This document shows positions 1 through 8,690 of a DNA stretch of 64,000 nucleotides, piece by piece; position 1 is the stretch's first letter; every line of letters starts with the position of its first letter. This DNA is from Neolewinella litorea (GTDB lineage: Bacteria; Bacteroidota; Bacteroidia; Chitinophagales; Saprospiraceae): NCBI RefSeq assembly GCF_004803465.1, contig NZ_SRSF01000002.1, forward strand, positions 186,001 to 250,000, in the 5' to 3' direction. Below the pieces are notes generated by a model. The model had not been told where the DNA came from. It searched no databases and worked only from the letters and a program-made list of their open reading frames with translations. The position numbers were made by a program, and so were the translations under genes.

Positions 1-752
1 AAGGTGACATCCCACCGCAGAGCACCCTGAGCATTGGCGACCTCCCGGTGATCGGGGCCGGGCGCGTCCTGATCGTGGAGGATAATCGCACCAACTCTTT
101 TCTCGTCGCGCGCTATTTCCGCAGGTGGAAAGTGGATTTTGATCTGGCAGCCAACGGAAAGGAGGCCCTGGAATGTGTTGAGGCCAACGACTACGATCTC
201 GTACTGATGGACCTGAAAATGCCGGTAATGGACGGCTATACCGCCTCGAAAAGGATCCGCTCCATGCCCCCGCCCAAAAATCAGGTGCCCATCATCGCCT
301 TCTCCGCCAGCGCCCGCATGGCCATGACGGAAAAAATGCACGACGCGCACATCGACGATTTTGCCCTCAAACCTTTTGACCCCCGCCAACTACACGCTTT
401 CGTACGGCGCTACCTCAGCCCTCCCGCCATGAATTTTCCCGAACTACGCAGCACCCTCGACCACGACCCCGCCGAGCTTGAGGCCTTCTCCATCATCCTG
501 CAGCAGGAACTCAACCAGGCATCCGATGCCCTCACCAAGGCGTTCGCCGACGACGACGTACACGAGATCGGCGACCTGAAGCACAAGCTCAAAACCACGC
601 TCCAGATCCTCGAAGCCGAAACGGTTAAACAGAACCTGCAGGAGATCGTCGACGACCTCCGCGCCGGCCGTTCACCGGACAAAAAAACCAAAGCCACCGT
701 CCGCCAGGAACTCGACAAACTATCCCGCCGCCTCGCCCGGCAACGGTGGTAG
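1..752 (+). CDS. Hybrid sensor histidine kinase, C-terminal part (receiver + Hpt domains), cut by window edge
   Basis: The frame is open to the left edge, so the start lies outside; a GTG at 48 is an internal codon rather than a convincing start. Numbered from that GTG, residues about 5-123 form a response-regulator receiver: acidic pocket VEDN, phospho-acceptor Asp55 in LVLMDLKMP, conserved Ser in the AFSAS strand, and Lys108 in ALKPF. Residues about 140-230 are a helical Hpt-like domain with a candidate phospho-His179 in KHKLKTT. Receiver followed by Hpt at a C-terminus is the usual tail of a hybrid phosphorelay kinase; the sensor and kinase parts are not in the window. It would relay phosphate from the kinase core to a separate regulator that cannot be named here. 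It is followed by the dyad repeat array. Confidence 0.75.
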   Translation, partial: GDIPPQSTLSIGDLPVIGAGRVLIVEDNRTNSFLVARYFRRWKVDFDLAANGKEALECVEANDYDLVLMDLKMPVMDGYTASKRIRSMPPPKNQVPIIAFSASARMAMTEKMHDAHIDDFALKPFDPRQLHAFVRRYLSPPAMNFPELRSTLDHDPAELEAFSIILQQELNQASDALTKAFADDDVHEIGDLKHKLKTTLQILEAETVKQNLQEIVDDLRAGRSPDKKTKATVRQELDKLSRRLARQRW

Positions 753-814
753 GGCGACGTAGCGCTTAGAGGTACGCGTAGAGATATCTGCCGCCAGTTG
801 GCAGCGGTGCGCTC

Positions 815-1470
815 ACGCGGTACCTGGAGGTGCGGGACCGTTCGTGCGCCACCTGGAGGTGACCAACCGCCCACGCGTCACCTGGAGGTGACGAACCGTC
901 ATGCGGTGCCTGGAGGTGACGAACCGTCATGCGGTGCCTGGAGGTGACGAACCGTCATGCGGTGCCTGGAGGTGACGAACAGCCCACTCGCCACCTGGAG
1001 GTGACGAACCGTTCATGCGGCGCCTGGAGGTAAAGGACAGCCCATGCGCCACCTGGAGGTGACGAACCGTCATGCGGCACCTGGAGGTGACGAACCGTCA
1101 TGCGGCACCTGGGGGTGACGAACAGCCCACTCGCCGCGTGGGAAATATTCCTCTCTACCAATTGCTTTATTAACCCTGCACTCGGTAACTGGAGGTGCTG
1201 AATCGTGCCTGCGCCACCTGGAGGTGACGAACCGTCATGCGGTGCCTGGAGGTGACGAACAGCCTATGCGCCACCTGGAGGTGACGAACCGTCATGCGGT
1301 GCCTGGAGGTGACGAACAGCCCACTCGCCACCTGGAGGTGACGAACCGTTCATGCGGTACCTGGAGGTAAAGGACAGCCCATGCGCCACCTAGAGCTGAC
1401 GAACCGATTATGCGGCACCTGGAGGTGACGAACCTTTCACGCGACACCGGGAGGCGACGGACCGCCCACG
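815..1470. repeat. Tandem 28/29-bp dyad repeat array, about 21 units in two blocks
   Basis: Each unit reads roughly CACCTGGAGGTG followed by ACGAACCGTCATGCGG. The core cctggaggt recurs at 823, 852, 881, 909, 937, 965, 994, 1023, 1052, 1080, 1108 (slightly changed), then about 1188, 1217, 1245, 1274, 1302, 1331, 1360, 1389, 1418 and 1446, that is, every 28 or 29 bp. Each unit carries two dyads: CACCT-GG-AGGTG and TGACG-AAC-CGTCA. About 55 bp of AT-richer unique DNA (1139-1187) separates the blocks, and both blocks end in CGCCGCGTGGG. The array lies between the 3' ends of the convergent kinase and hscA genes. The period is not a multiple of three and there are no spacers, so it is neither coding nor CRISPR. 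Function unknown: protein-binding array, attenuating hairpins or a REP-like element are all possible. Confidence 0.9.
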
Positions 1471-1508
1471 CGCCGCGTGGGCAAAATCTCTTTTATCCGA
1501 GCTTAATA

Positions 1509-3392
1509 CTACGCCAGGTCCTGCCCCTTCATCGCGGCGGCCACGTTACGGTCCAGCGCCTCATGCGCCAGGGGGGTCGTGAAGGTGTTGAGTTCCTCCA
1601 GCCGCCGGTTGATCTCGTCCTTGTCCGAACCCTGTACGCTTTCGGCCAGGGCGTCGGCGTAACGGTTGATTTCCGCCACCTGGTTGGGGGTGAGCCAGCT
1701 TTCGTTCTGCCGGATGAATTTGCGGGCGCTCAACAAGACATTGTTGGCCTCCGTGCGCGCTTCGGCCAGGGCCCGCGCCGCCATATCGGCTTCGGCGTTC
1801 TGCAGACTGTCCATCAGCATCAGGGCCATTTCCTCCTCGCTGATGCCGTACTGGGATTTGATCGTAACGCTCTGTTCGGTGCCGCTCCGGTGTTCGGTGG
1901 CCTTCACCCGCAGGATGCCGTCGGCGTCAAGGTAGAAATGGATCTCGATCTGGGGGATACCGGCCGGCATGGGCGGAATATTCTCCAGGATAAATTCACC
2001 CAGCTTGCGGTTATCGGCCACCATGTCGCGCTCACCCTGGTAGACAGCGACTTTCAGCTTCACCTGTCCGTCGACACTCGTGGTGTATTTCCGCCCCACC
2101 TTGGTGGGCACCTTGGAGTTGCGGGGAATGATGGGGTCCATGAGCCCGCCCACCGTTTCAATTCCGAGGCTTAGGGGGGTAATGTCCAGCAGCAGCACGT
2201 CCTTTTGGTTGCCGGCCAGCACGTCGGCCTGGATGGCGGCACCGAGGGCCACTACCTGATCGGGGTCTAGGCTGTCGTTAACCTCCCGCCCGAAGAATTC
2301 ACTCACCGATCGCTTCACCAGGGGTACACGGGTACTCCCCCCCACCATGATGACGTGGTCGATATCTTCCTTCTGCAGTCCGGCATCTTTCAGGGCGCGG
2401 TCGCAGGAGCCGAGCGTACGCTCCACGAGCGGGGCGAGTCGGTTCTCCAGTTCAGTGCGCGTCAGGTGCAGGGAAATACCGTTGAAGTCGGCCGTGAATT
2501 CCGTTTCGGAGGAAAGCGCCTTCTTCGCCCGTTCGGCCAGCAGTCGGATCGTGCCGCGCGATTCGGGGCTGTCGAGCTGCAGCGAATGGTTCTCCCGCCA
2601 GTAATCCACGATGGCCTGGTCAAAATCATCGCCGCCAAGGAAGGTATCGCCGTTGGTACTCAGCACCTCGAAGATTCCCTGCTCGATCCGCAACAGCGAG
2701 ACGTCAAAGGTGCCCCCACCCAGGTCGTAAACGGCAATGGTGCGCCCCTCATCCTCGTCGGTAAGACCGATACCGTACGCCAGACTGCTGGCCGTAGGTT
2801 CGTTCACGATGCGCAGCACGTCCAGGCCGGCCAGCCGGCCGGCGTCGCGGGTAGCTTGCCGCTGGGCGTCGTTGAAATAGGCCGGCACGGTGATCACCGC
2901 CCGGCTGACGGTGGTACCCAGCTCCGCTTCGATGCGGGCCTTGAGCGTCTTGAGGATCTCGGCCGACAGTTCAATGGGACTATAGTAGCGATCCCGGCCA
3001 TCGGCGGTCTGTACCGCGATCTTCACCAGGCGGTCCTCGTCTTCGTCGATGATGCGGTAGCCGAAGCGGTCCTTCACTTCCGACAGGTCGCCGTAGCTTT
3101 TTCCGAGCAGCCGCTTCACGGAGTAAATGGTGCGTTCGGGGTCGGTTTCCAGGTGGGATTTCGCCGCCTCACCGACTACCGTCGTGCCGTCCGCACGAAA
3201 GTGCACGACGCTCGGTACGAGTACGCTCTTGCCATCGGGGCCCGCAACGGCCACGGCGTGGCCGTCCTTGACGTGGGCCACCAAACTATTGGTTGTGCCC
3301 AGATCGATGCCGACGATCGTTTCTCCTACGGAGGTAACCGCTTCGTCTTCCTTTACTTTACCTGCCTGCAGGTCGATGCTATACTTTGCCAT
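1509..3392 (-). CDS. hscA: Hsp70-family chaperone, HscA type (Fe-S cluster assembly)
   Basis: A 627-residue Hsp70. The ATPase domain starts [14 protein letters not shown] and contains the phosphate-binding [12 protein letters not shown] and the adenosine motif [10 protein letters not shown]; the substrate domain begins [17 protein letters not shown]. The [19 protein letters not shown] stretch and the short C-terminus without the EEVD/GGG tail of DnaK favour the HscA branch, which helps a J-protein transfer Fe-S clusters from IscU. The reading frame continues upstream to 3587, but the family N-terminus fits the ATG at 3392 (MAKYSIDLQ). No isc or suf genes are next to it, so HscA rather than a DnaK paralogue is judged from sequence alone. 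It is divergent from the Sua5-family gene and convergent with the kinase across the repeat array. Confidence 0.75.
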   Translation of the reverse strand: MAKYSIDLQAGKVKEDEAVTSVGETIVGIDLGTTNSLVAHVKDGHAVAVAGPDGKSVLVPSVVHFRADGTTVVGEAAKSHLETDPERTIYSVKRLLGKSYGDLSEVKDRFGYRIIDEDEDRLVKIAVQTADGRDRYYSPIELSAEILKTLKARIEAELGTTVSRAVITVPAYFNDAQRQATRDAGRLAGLDVLRIVNEPTASSLAYGIGLTDEDEGRTIAVYDLGGGTFDVSLLRIEQGIFEVLSTNGDTFLGGDDFDQAIVDYWRENHSLQLDSPESRGTIRLLAERAKKALSSETEFTADFNGISLHLTRTELENRLAPLVERTLGSCDRALKDAGLQKEDIDHVIMVGGSTRVPLVKRSVSEFFGREVNDSLDPDQVVALGAAIQADVLAGNQKDVLLLDITPLSLGIETVGGLMDPIIPRNSKVPTKVGRKYTTSVDGQVKLKVAVYQGERDMVADNRKLGEFILENIPPMPAGIPQIEIHFYLDADGILRVKATEHRSGTEQSVTIKSQYGISEEEMALMLMDSLQNAEADMAARALAEARTEANNVLLSARKFIRQNESWLTPNQVAEINRYADALAESVQGSDKDEINRRLEELNTFTTPLAHEALDRNVAAAMKGQDLA

Positions 3393-3567
3393 AGTGGGTA
3401 TACGCGCAGGGGCGGGGGGTGGTTGGCGGAAATTCAATCCGCCTGATCCACCGCAAACCCGTCCCCGGCAAAAACTGCCCCGCATACCGGCCGCGGCCTG
3501 CGAACAATAATCGTGCCCGCCCGATTGATGGAGCATAACCGCAGGCGAGCCGATCGACCTTCCTGTG

Positions 3568-3575
3568 TATATTGC
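3568..3575 (+). promoter_or_regulatory. Candidate -7 element (TATATTGC)
   Basis: It matches 7 of 8 positions, counting the two free ones, of the Bacteroidota -7 consensus TAnnTTTG. It lies 15 nt before the ATG at 3591. No clear -33 TTTG is seen, so this is a weak call. Confidence 0.3.
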
Positions 3576-3590
3576 CACAAAACCCACGCT

Positions 3591-4202
3591 ATGCTAGTAA
3601 GTATCAATCCCGACAACCCGCAGCCCCGCCTCATCAAGCAAATGGTTGACATCCTCGAAGCGGGCGGCGTGATCATCTATCCTACCGACACCGTATACGG
3701 CATCGGCTGCGACATCACCAACAAGAATGCCGTGGAACGCGTGGCCCAGATCCGCGGTATCGACCCCAATAAGGCCATGTTCAGCTTCATTTGCCAGGAC
3801 ATCAGTCAGGTCACTGAATACTCCGCCACCATCAACAATGACATCTTCCGGGTGATGAAGCACAACCTGCCCGGCCCCTTCACCTTCATCCTCAAGTCCA
3901 ATAACCGCACCCCCAAGGTGCTGAAGAACCGGAAGGAAACGATCGGTGTCCGGATCATCGACAACAACATCGTGGATGCCCTGGTACGCGGACTCGGCCG
4001 CCCCATCCTCACCGCCAGTGTAAAGCACAGCGACTCGGTAAAGGAATACTACACCGACCCCCACGAGATCAACGACGCCTACGGAAAGCGCGTGGACGCC
4101 GTAATCGACGGGGGAATCGGCGGCAACGAGGCCAGTACCATCATCGACTGTACCGGGGAAGAAGCCCTGCTGCAACGCGAGGGGATCGGCGTGCTCAAGT
4201 AG
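3591..4202 (+). CDS. Sua5/YciO/YrdC family protein (threonylcarbamoyl-AMP synthase type)
   Basis: A 203-residue protein with the family core GGVIIYPTDTVYGIGCD near the N-terminus, PGPFTFIL in the middle and VRIIDNN further on. Members bind ATP, L-threonine and bicarbonate and make threonylcarbamoyl-AMP for the t6A37 tRNA modification; the short YciO subgroup is less well characterised. In the usual KxR position the protein has NKAMFSF, which resembles the YciO subgroup more than classic TsaC/Sua5, so a direct role in t6A is uncertain. The start is the ATG at 3591; the frame runs further upstream but there lacks family similarity. The next gene begins about 8 bp after the stop. Confidence 0.85.
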   Translation: MLVSINPDNPQPRLIKQMVDILEAGGVIIYPTDTVYGIGCDITNKNAVERVAQIRGIDPNKAMFSFICQDISQVTEYSATINNDIFRVMKHNLPGPFTFILKSNNRTPKVLKNRKETIGVRIIDNNIVDALVRGLGRPILTASVKHSDSVKEYYTDPHEINDAYGKRVDAVIDGGIGGNEASTIIDCTGEEALLQREGIGVLK

Positions 4203-4209
4203 ATTTCAT

Positions 4210-6564
4210 TTGGCACTTCAATCGTCAGTGGACCGGCCGCCGCCCGGCCCTACCCCGCGCGGCCCGCTGCTGCGAATCATCCTGCTCTGCCTTACCATAC
4301 TGGCCGGCACCTGCGCCCGCGCCCAGAACGGAATCGTGCGCGGCAACCTCTACGATGCGGAGGACGGCGCCCCGGTACCCTTTGCTACCGTACGCCTGCA
4401 GCCCCTCGGCCGGGGCACTAACACGGACGCCGATGGCTTCTTCACATTCGGCAACCTCCCCCCCGGGGACTACCGCGTGGTGGCCACCTATGTCGGCTAC
4501 GACAGTACAACCGCCCGGGTGGTCCTGGAGGTGGAAAATGAAATCGAGTACCTGCGCCTGCTGCTCCCCCCCGCCGCGGTGAACCTGTCTGCGGTGAACG
4601 TTTCGGCCCGGCGACAAAGACAGCGCGAGGACGTGGCCGTCTCCCGAGTGACCCTGCTGGCTTCCGATATCCTGGAGCTGCCGTCCATCGGCGGCACGCC
4701 CGATCTGGCGCAGTACCTGACGGTGCTGCCCGGGGTCGTCAGCAGCGGCGACCAGGGTGGGCAGCTGTACATCCGCGGGGGCAGTCCGGTGCAGAACAAG
4801 ATCCTGCTGGACGGAACAACGATTTATAACCCCTTTCACAGCATCGGCCTATTCTCCGTCTTCGAAACGGAGGCGATCGGCGTGGCGGAAGTACACACCG
4901 GGGGCTTCAACGCCGAATACGGTGGCCGCACTTCCGCAATCGTCGACCTGCAGACCCGCACCGGCAACAAGCGCCGACTGGCGGGACTGGTAGCGGTAAG
5001 CCCCTTTCAGGCCAAGGCTCTGGTGGAAGGTCCCCTGCGCCCACTGGGGGAATCCGGCGGCAGTATATCCTTCCTCCTGACCGGCAAGCAGAGCCTGTTG
5101 CCGCAAACCAGTCCACGGCTGTACGAATACGCCACGCCGGAAGGTTTTTTCCGCACCGGCGGCGACAGCACCGCCGCGCCGCGGGGGCTTCCTTATGACT
5201 ACCGTGACCTCTACGGCAAGGTGACCCTCTCCGGGGGGAACGGCTCGGCCCTGGACGTATTCGGCTTTCAGTTTACCGACGACTTCGCGATCGAGGGATT
5301 GGCCGGGCTCAATTGGTCGAACACCGGAGGCGGCGGACGATTCACGCTGGTGCCCCCGACCAGCGACGTGGTCATCGACGGGGTGTTGTCGGCTTCCTCC
5401 TACTCCGTCAACCTGCTTGAGACTGACCGTGGCCCACGCAGCAGCGGGATTGCTCAGTATACCGCGCGTCTGGACTTTACCTACTTCGGGGGGCGGGAAC
5501 AGGTGGCCTACGGATTTGAATTCAACGGCATCAACACCGACTTCATCTTCCTCAACGCGAGTGGGATCACTTTCCGACAGGAGGATTTCACCTCGGAGAT
5601 CAACGGCTACGCAAAGTACAAGCGCAGCCTGGGCGACCTGATCGTGGAGCCGGGCCTCAGGGTACAGTACTACGCCTCCCTGAACACCGTTTCGTTGGAA
5701 CCGCGCCTGGGACTAAAGTACGCGGTGCACGAAGGGTTGCGGCTGAAGGCGGCCGGCGGCTGGTACAGCCAGAACCTGATCGCCACGCAGAACGACCTGG
5801 ACATCGTCAACTTCTTCCAGGGCTTTCTGGTGGGGCCGGAGAGTCGCATAACGGAGGGCGAGAACAACTTGCAGCGGGCGATACACGGCGTTGGGGGCGT
5901 GGAATACGACGCGAGTGACCGGCTGAGCTTCAACCTGGAGGGATACTACAAGGGCTTCACCCAACTGCTGGAACTCAACCGCGGGAAGTTGTCGGCCGCC
6001 GACCCCGACTTCGTGGCCCTCTCCGGCACGGCCTACGGCGGCGACGTATCGGCGGAATACCGCTCCGGCCCCCTGCGCCTGGCGGGCAATTACGGACTGG
6101 CCTTCGTAGACCGCAACGACGGGACGGAGGTGTACCCCACCAGCTTTGACCGGCGCCACACGGTCAATCTGTACGGCAGCGTAGGGTTCGGAAGCCAGGA
6201 GCAATGGACTACCGGCTTCCGGTTCACCTTCGGTTCCGCTTTCCCCTTTACCCAAACGGTGGGCGTCATCGAGGACCCCGGGGTAGCGGATAACCCCGTA
6301 CTGACGGATTTTCTGACCGGTAACGGGAACCCCCTAGTATTGCTGAGCACCGACCGCAACGGGGGGCGCCTCAGCGACCTGCACCGGCTGGATGTCAGTC
6401 TGAGTCGTGAATTTATCTTCGGATCGCACGCACGGCTGGAAATTGCGGCCAGCGTGACCAATGCCTACAACCGCGAAAACATCTTTTACGTCGATCGCCT
6501 CAGCGGTGGACGCGTAGACCAGCTTCCGGTCCTCCCCGCCCTGGCGGCAACCTTCTACTGGTAG
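4210..6564 (+). CDS. TonB-dependent outer-membrane receptor with carboxypeptidase-regulatory-like domain
   Basis: About 784 residues. A hydrophobic stretch (IILLCLTILAGTCARAQ) serves as signal peptide, followed by a CarboxypepD_reg-like domain (about 40-115: IVRGNLYDAEDGAPVPFATV, GYDSTT), a plug domain (about 145-260: LPGVV, LYIRGGSP, ILLDGTTIYNPFH, GGFNAEYGGRTSAIVD) and a 22-strand-type barrel ending in aromatic F-Y-W. Such receptors import ligands through the outer membrane using TonB energy; the ligand cannot be told from this sequence, and there is no SusD partner. The start is uncertain: the frame opens at a TTG (4210) that overlaps a promoter-like TTCATTTG, and a GTG at 4228 is an alternative. 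It ends 4 bp from the convergent small membrane gene. Confidence 0.88.
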   Translation: MALQSSVDRPPPGPTPRGPLLRIILLCLTILAGTCARAQNGIVRGNLYDAEDGAPVPFATVRLQPLGRGTNTDADGFFTFGNLPPGDYRVVATYVGYDSTTARVVLEVENEIEYLRLLLPPAAVNLSAVNVSARRQRQREDVAVSRVTLLASDILELPSIGGTPDLAQYLTVLPGVVSSGDQGGQLYIRGGSPVQNKILLDGTTIYNPFHSIGLFSVFETEAIGVAEVHTGGFNAEYGGRTSAIVDLQTRTGNKRRLAGLVAVSPFQAKALVEGPLRPLGESGGSISFLLTGKQSLLPQTSPRLYEYATPEGFFRTGGDSTAAPRGLPYDYRDLYGKVTLSGGNGSALDVFGFQFTDDFAIEGLAGLNWSNTGGGGRFTLVPPTSDVVIDGVLSASSYSVNLLETDRGPRSSGIAQYTARLDFTYFGGREQVAYGFEFNGINTDFIFLNASGITFRQEDFTSEINGYAKYKRSLGDLIVEPGLRVQYYASLNTVSLEPRLGLKYAVHEGLRLKAAGGWYSQNLIATQNDLDIVNFFQGFLVGPESRITEGENNLQRAIHGVGGVEYDASDRLSFNLEGYYKGFTQLLELNRGKLSAADPDFVALSGTAYGGDVSAEYRSGPLRLAGNYGLAFVDRNDGTEVYPTSFDRRHTVNLYGSVGFGSQEQWTTGFRFTFGSAFPFTQTVGVIEDPGVADNPVLTDFLTGNGNPLVLLSTDRNGGRLSDLHRLDVSLSREFIFGSHARLEIAASVTNAYNRENIFYVDRLSGGRVDQLPVLPALAATFYW

Positions 6565-6568
6565 CGGT

Positions 6569-6790
6569 TCATATCTCCTCCTGCTCCCAGTCCGTTTGGG
6601 CCAGATAAATCAGAATAATCCCCCCGATGACCATGAGCAGTCGTACGATGAAGGAGATGCCTACGCCGAGTTCATACAACCAGGTCAGAAAGAAAATGTC
6701 CACGCCCACGAAATTCAGCAACAGCGAGATCAATCCCAGGAAAAGAAGCAGGAAGCCGATGACGGTAAGGGTGGTGGAATGCTTGAACAT
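6569..6790 (-). CDS. Small two-helix membrane protein, unknown function
   Basis: It encodes 73 residues with two strongly hydrophobic segments (about 9-30 and 41-64) separated by a short loop, and an acidic C-terminus (TDWEQEEI). The ATG start at 6790 is clear. The hydrophobic pattern and codon use resemble real small inner-membrane proteins found next to housekeeping genes in this phylum, but no specific family is recognised. It is convergent with the TonB receptor, with only 4 bp between the stops. Confidence 0.7.
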   Translation of the reverse strand: MFKHSTTLTVIGFLLLFLGLISLLLNFVGVDIFFLTWLYELGVGISFIVRLLMVIGGIILIYLAQTDWEQEEI

Positions 6791-6873
6791 GGGGGCAAGT
6801 TTCCAAGGAAACTACCCGGGGGGCGGGGGTGTTGTCGCAGCAATGGTGATATTGCCTTCTAAATTATCTCTCT

Positions 6874-7722
6874 TTGGCTAACGTCAAGCTTATCGAATGT
6901 CCGCGCGACGCCATGCAGGGTCGGCACGAATTTATCCCCACCGAGGTCAAGACCGCCTATCTGCAGGGCCTGCTCGCCTGTGGTTTTGACACCCTCGACT
7001 TCGGAAGTTTCGTCTCCCCTAAGGCCATCCCGCAGATGCGCGACACCGCCGCGGTGGTGGCCGGACTGGACCTTAGCCAGACCAGGACCAAACTGCTGGC
7101 CATCGTAGCCAACCGCCGCGGTGCCGAGGCCGCCCTTACCCATCCGGAGATCGACTACCTGGGCTACCCCTTCAGCGTAAGCGAGACCTTCCAGCTGCGC
7201 AACACGAACGCCAGTCTAGCCGACAGCCTCGAGCGCGTCAAGCAGATCCAGGAGCTCACCGTCGCCGCCGGACGGCAGATGGTGGTGTACCTCAGTATGG
7301 GCTTCGGCAATCCCTACGGCGATCCCTGGAACGCCGAGGTCGTAGAGCAATGGCTGGAGCGACTGGCGGCCCTGGACATCACGATATTTCAACTTTCCGA
7401 TACCATCGGCGTGAGTTCGCCGGCGAGCATCAGCTACCTGTTTGCCAACCTCATCCCCCGCTACCCGGAGCTCGAGATCGGTGCGCACCTGCACACCACC
7501 CCGGATACCTGGCGGGAAAAGGTGGTGGCCGCGGAGGAGGCTGGCTGCCGCCGCTTCGACGGAGCCATCCGCGGTTTTGGCGGCTGCCCGATGGCCCGCG
7601 ACGAGCTTACCGGCAATATGCCCACGGAGCACCTCGTTGATTACTTTGGAAGCCAGGCTACGGGGGTGGATCCCGACCGCTTTGCGGCGTCGCTGGGCGC
7701 GTCGCTGGAGGTCTTCCGCTAG
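6874..7722 (+). CDS. Hydroxymethylglutaryl-CoA lyase family protein
   Basis: A 282-residue DRE-TIM metallolyase. It shows the N-terminal ECPRDAMQG (catalytic Arg-Asp), FDTLDFGSFVSPKAIPQM, the metal-binding GAHLH, and the Cys loop FGGCPMARDELTGNM near residues 234-248. HMG-CoA lyase splits 3-hydroxy-3-methylglutaryl-CoA to acetyl-CoA and acetoacetate at the end of leucine breakdown. The start has to be the TTG at 6874: upstream in-frame codons contain no ATG or GTG, and the family N-terminus begins right there. Other leucine-degradation genes are not adjacent. A related acyl-CoA lyase activity is the only real alternative. Confidence 0.85.
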   Translation: MANVKLIECPRDAMQGRHEFIPTEVKTAYLQGLLACGFDTLDFGSFVSPKAIPQMRDTAAVVAGLDLSQTRTKLLAIVANRRGAEAALTHPEIDYLGYPFSVSETFQLRNTNASLADSLERVKQIQELTVAAGRQMVVYLSMGFGNPYGDPWNAEVVEQWLERLAALDITIFQLSDTIGVSSPASISYLFANLIPRYPELEIGAHLHTTPDTWREKVVAAEEAGCRRFDGAIRGFGGCPMARDELTGNMPTEHLVDYFGSQATGVDPDRFAASLGASLEVFR

Positions 7723-7772
7723 GCTTATTGAGGAAGCTGTACCTTTATACTGCACCGCCCCGCCTTTCGTTT

Positions 7773-7780
7773 TATATTCG
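7773..7780 (+). promoter_or_regulatory. Candidate -7 element (TATATTCG)
   Basis: It matches TAnnTTTG at all but one position and lies 13 nt before the DUF4294 ATG. Another candidate, TACCTTTA, lies about 34 bp further upstream. Confidence 0.35.
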
Positions 7781-7793
7781 GAACTAATCCCCC

Positions 7794-8405
7794 ATGCGTC
7801 TACTCCTTCCCGGTTTACTGGTCTTCTGCTGTTCGCTCCTGCTGGCCCAGGAGGGCTATACCCGGCTTAATGGACAACTGTACCCCTACACCCTCGACGA
7901 TTGCGGCGACACCATCATCATCGCTCAGTTGAATGATATTTCCGTCAGCTCACCGGAGTTCTTTGCCTCCGACGAGGAGTACAAACTCTACCGCCGGTAC
8001 CGGATCTACGCCCAGCGCGCCTACCCCTACGCCGTGGATGCCATCCGCATCTTCCGGGAAACGGAGTACATGACGCAGAACATGAGCAAGCGCGATCGCC
8101 GGCGCTACATCAAACGCCTGCAAGACGAGTTGGAGGAGAAATTCGAGGAACCGCTCAAGAAGATGTCCAAAACCCAGGGTAAAGTGCTCATCGCCATGAT
8201 CGAAAGGGAAACCGAAGAGCCCATTTACGATCTCATCAAGGAACTGCGTGGAGGCCTCACGGCCCGCTACTGGGCTACCCTGGCTGGCTTTTACGGTCAC
8301 AAACTCAAACAGCAGTACACCATTGGCGACGACCGCATCCTGGACTCCGTGCTGGATGATTTCGATATCAGCTATGAGTTGCCGGAGCGGCAGGTGCGTA
8401 GGTAG
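7794..8405 (+). CDS. DUF4294 domain-containing exported protein
   Basis: 203 residues: a signal peptide (LLLPGLLVFCCSLLLAQ) followed by a DUF4294-type region with GDTIIIAQLNDISV, a charged helical middle (EEYKLYRRYRIYAQRAYPYA) and the conserved IERETEEPIYDLIKELRGG. The family is restricted to Bacteroidota and has no known function. The conserved helical, charged body after a signal peptide suggests a periplasmic protein. The stop is followed by a repeat-rich convergent spacer. Confidence 0.85.
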   Translation: MRLLLPGLLVFCCSLLLAQEGYTRLNGQLYPYTLDDCGDTIIIAQLNDISVSSPEFFASDEEYKLYRRYRIYAQRAYPYAVDAIRIFRETEYMTQNMSKRDRRRYIKRLQDELEEKFEEPLKKMSKTQGKVLIAMIERETEEPIYDLIKELRGGLTARYWATLAGFYGHKLKQQYTIGDDRILDSVLDDFDISYELPERQVRR

Positions 8406-8690
8406 GGGTTTAGGTGGTGAATTTCTGAGTTGGTGAGTTCTTGAATTAGTGGGCATTCTTGCCTCGCTTTGCTGGACCCGCGTGATTGATTTTCTGACTT
8501 GGTGAATTATTGAATTGGCGGCCATTCTTGCCTCACTTCGCTCGGCGTGCGTGGTTAGGTTCCTGAGTTGGTGAGTTAACGGGCATCATTGCCGTGCTTA
8601 GAGGAGTTTTCCGACCCGAGCGAAGCGAGGGACAACCCCCAGACGGCAAACTCACCAATTCAAAAATTCACCAACTCAACAACCCAGAGA
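8406..8690. repeat. Convergent spacer with three 68-bp direct repeats and an inverted copy
   Basis: Segments beginning tgagttggtgag or close variants occur at about 8426, 8495 and 8563 (spacing 69 and 68 bp). Each is followed by a gcattcttgcctc-like stretch. At about 8650-8681 a related sequence appears in inverse orientation (ctcaccaattcaaaaattc, caccaactcaac), so long imperfect hairpins can form. A gagcgaagcgag motif at 8619-8630 is shared with the 32.3-32.7 kb repeats. No gene is seen. The location between converging stops fits a bidirectional terminator or REP-like element. Confidence 0.75.

Noticed and set aside
955-1161. Small minus-strand ORFs inside the dyad array
   Set aside because: They are translations of the repeat itself; the 28/29-bp period shifts frame from unit to unit.
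815-1470. CRISPR array
   Set aside because: Repeats abut each other with no unique spacers, the period is 28-29 bp, and no cas genes are present.
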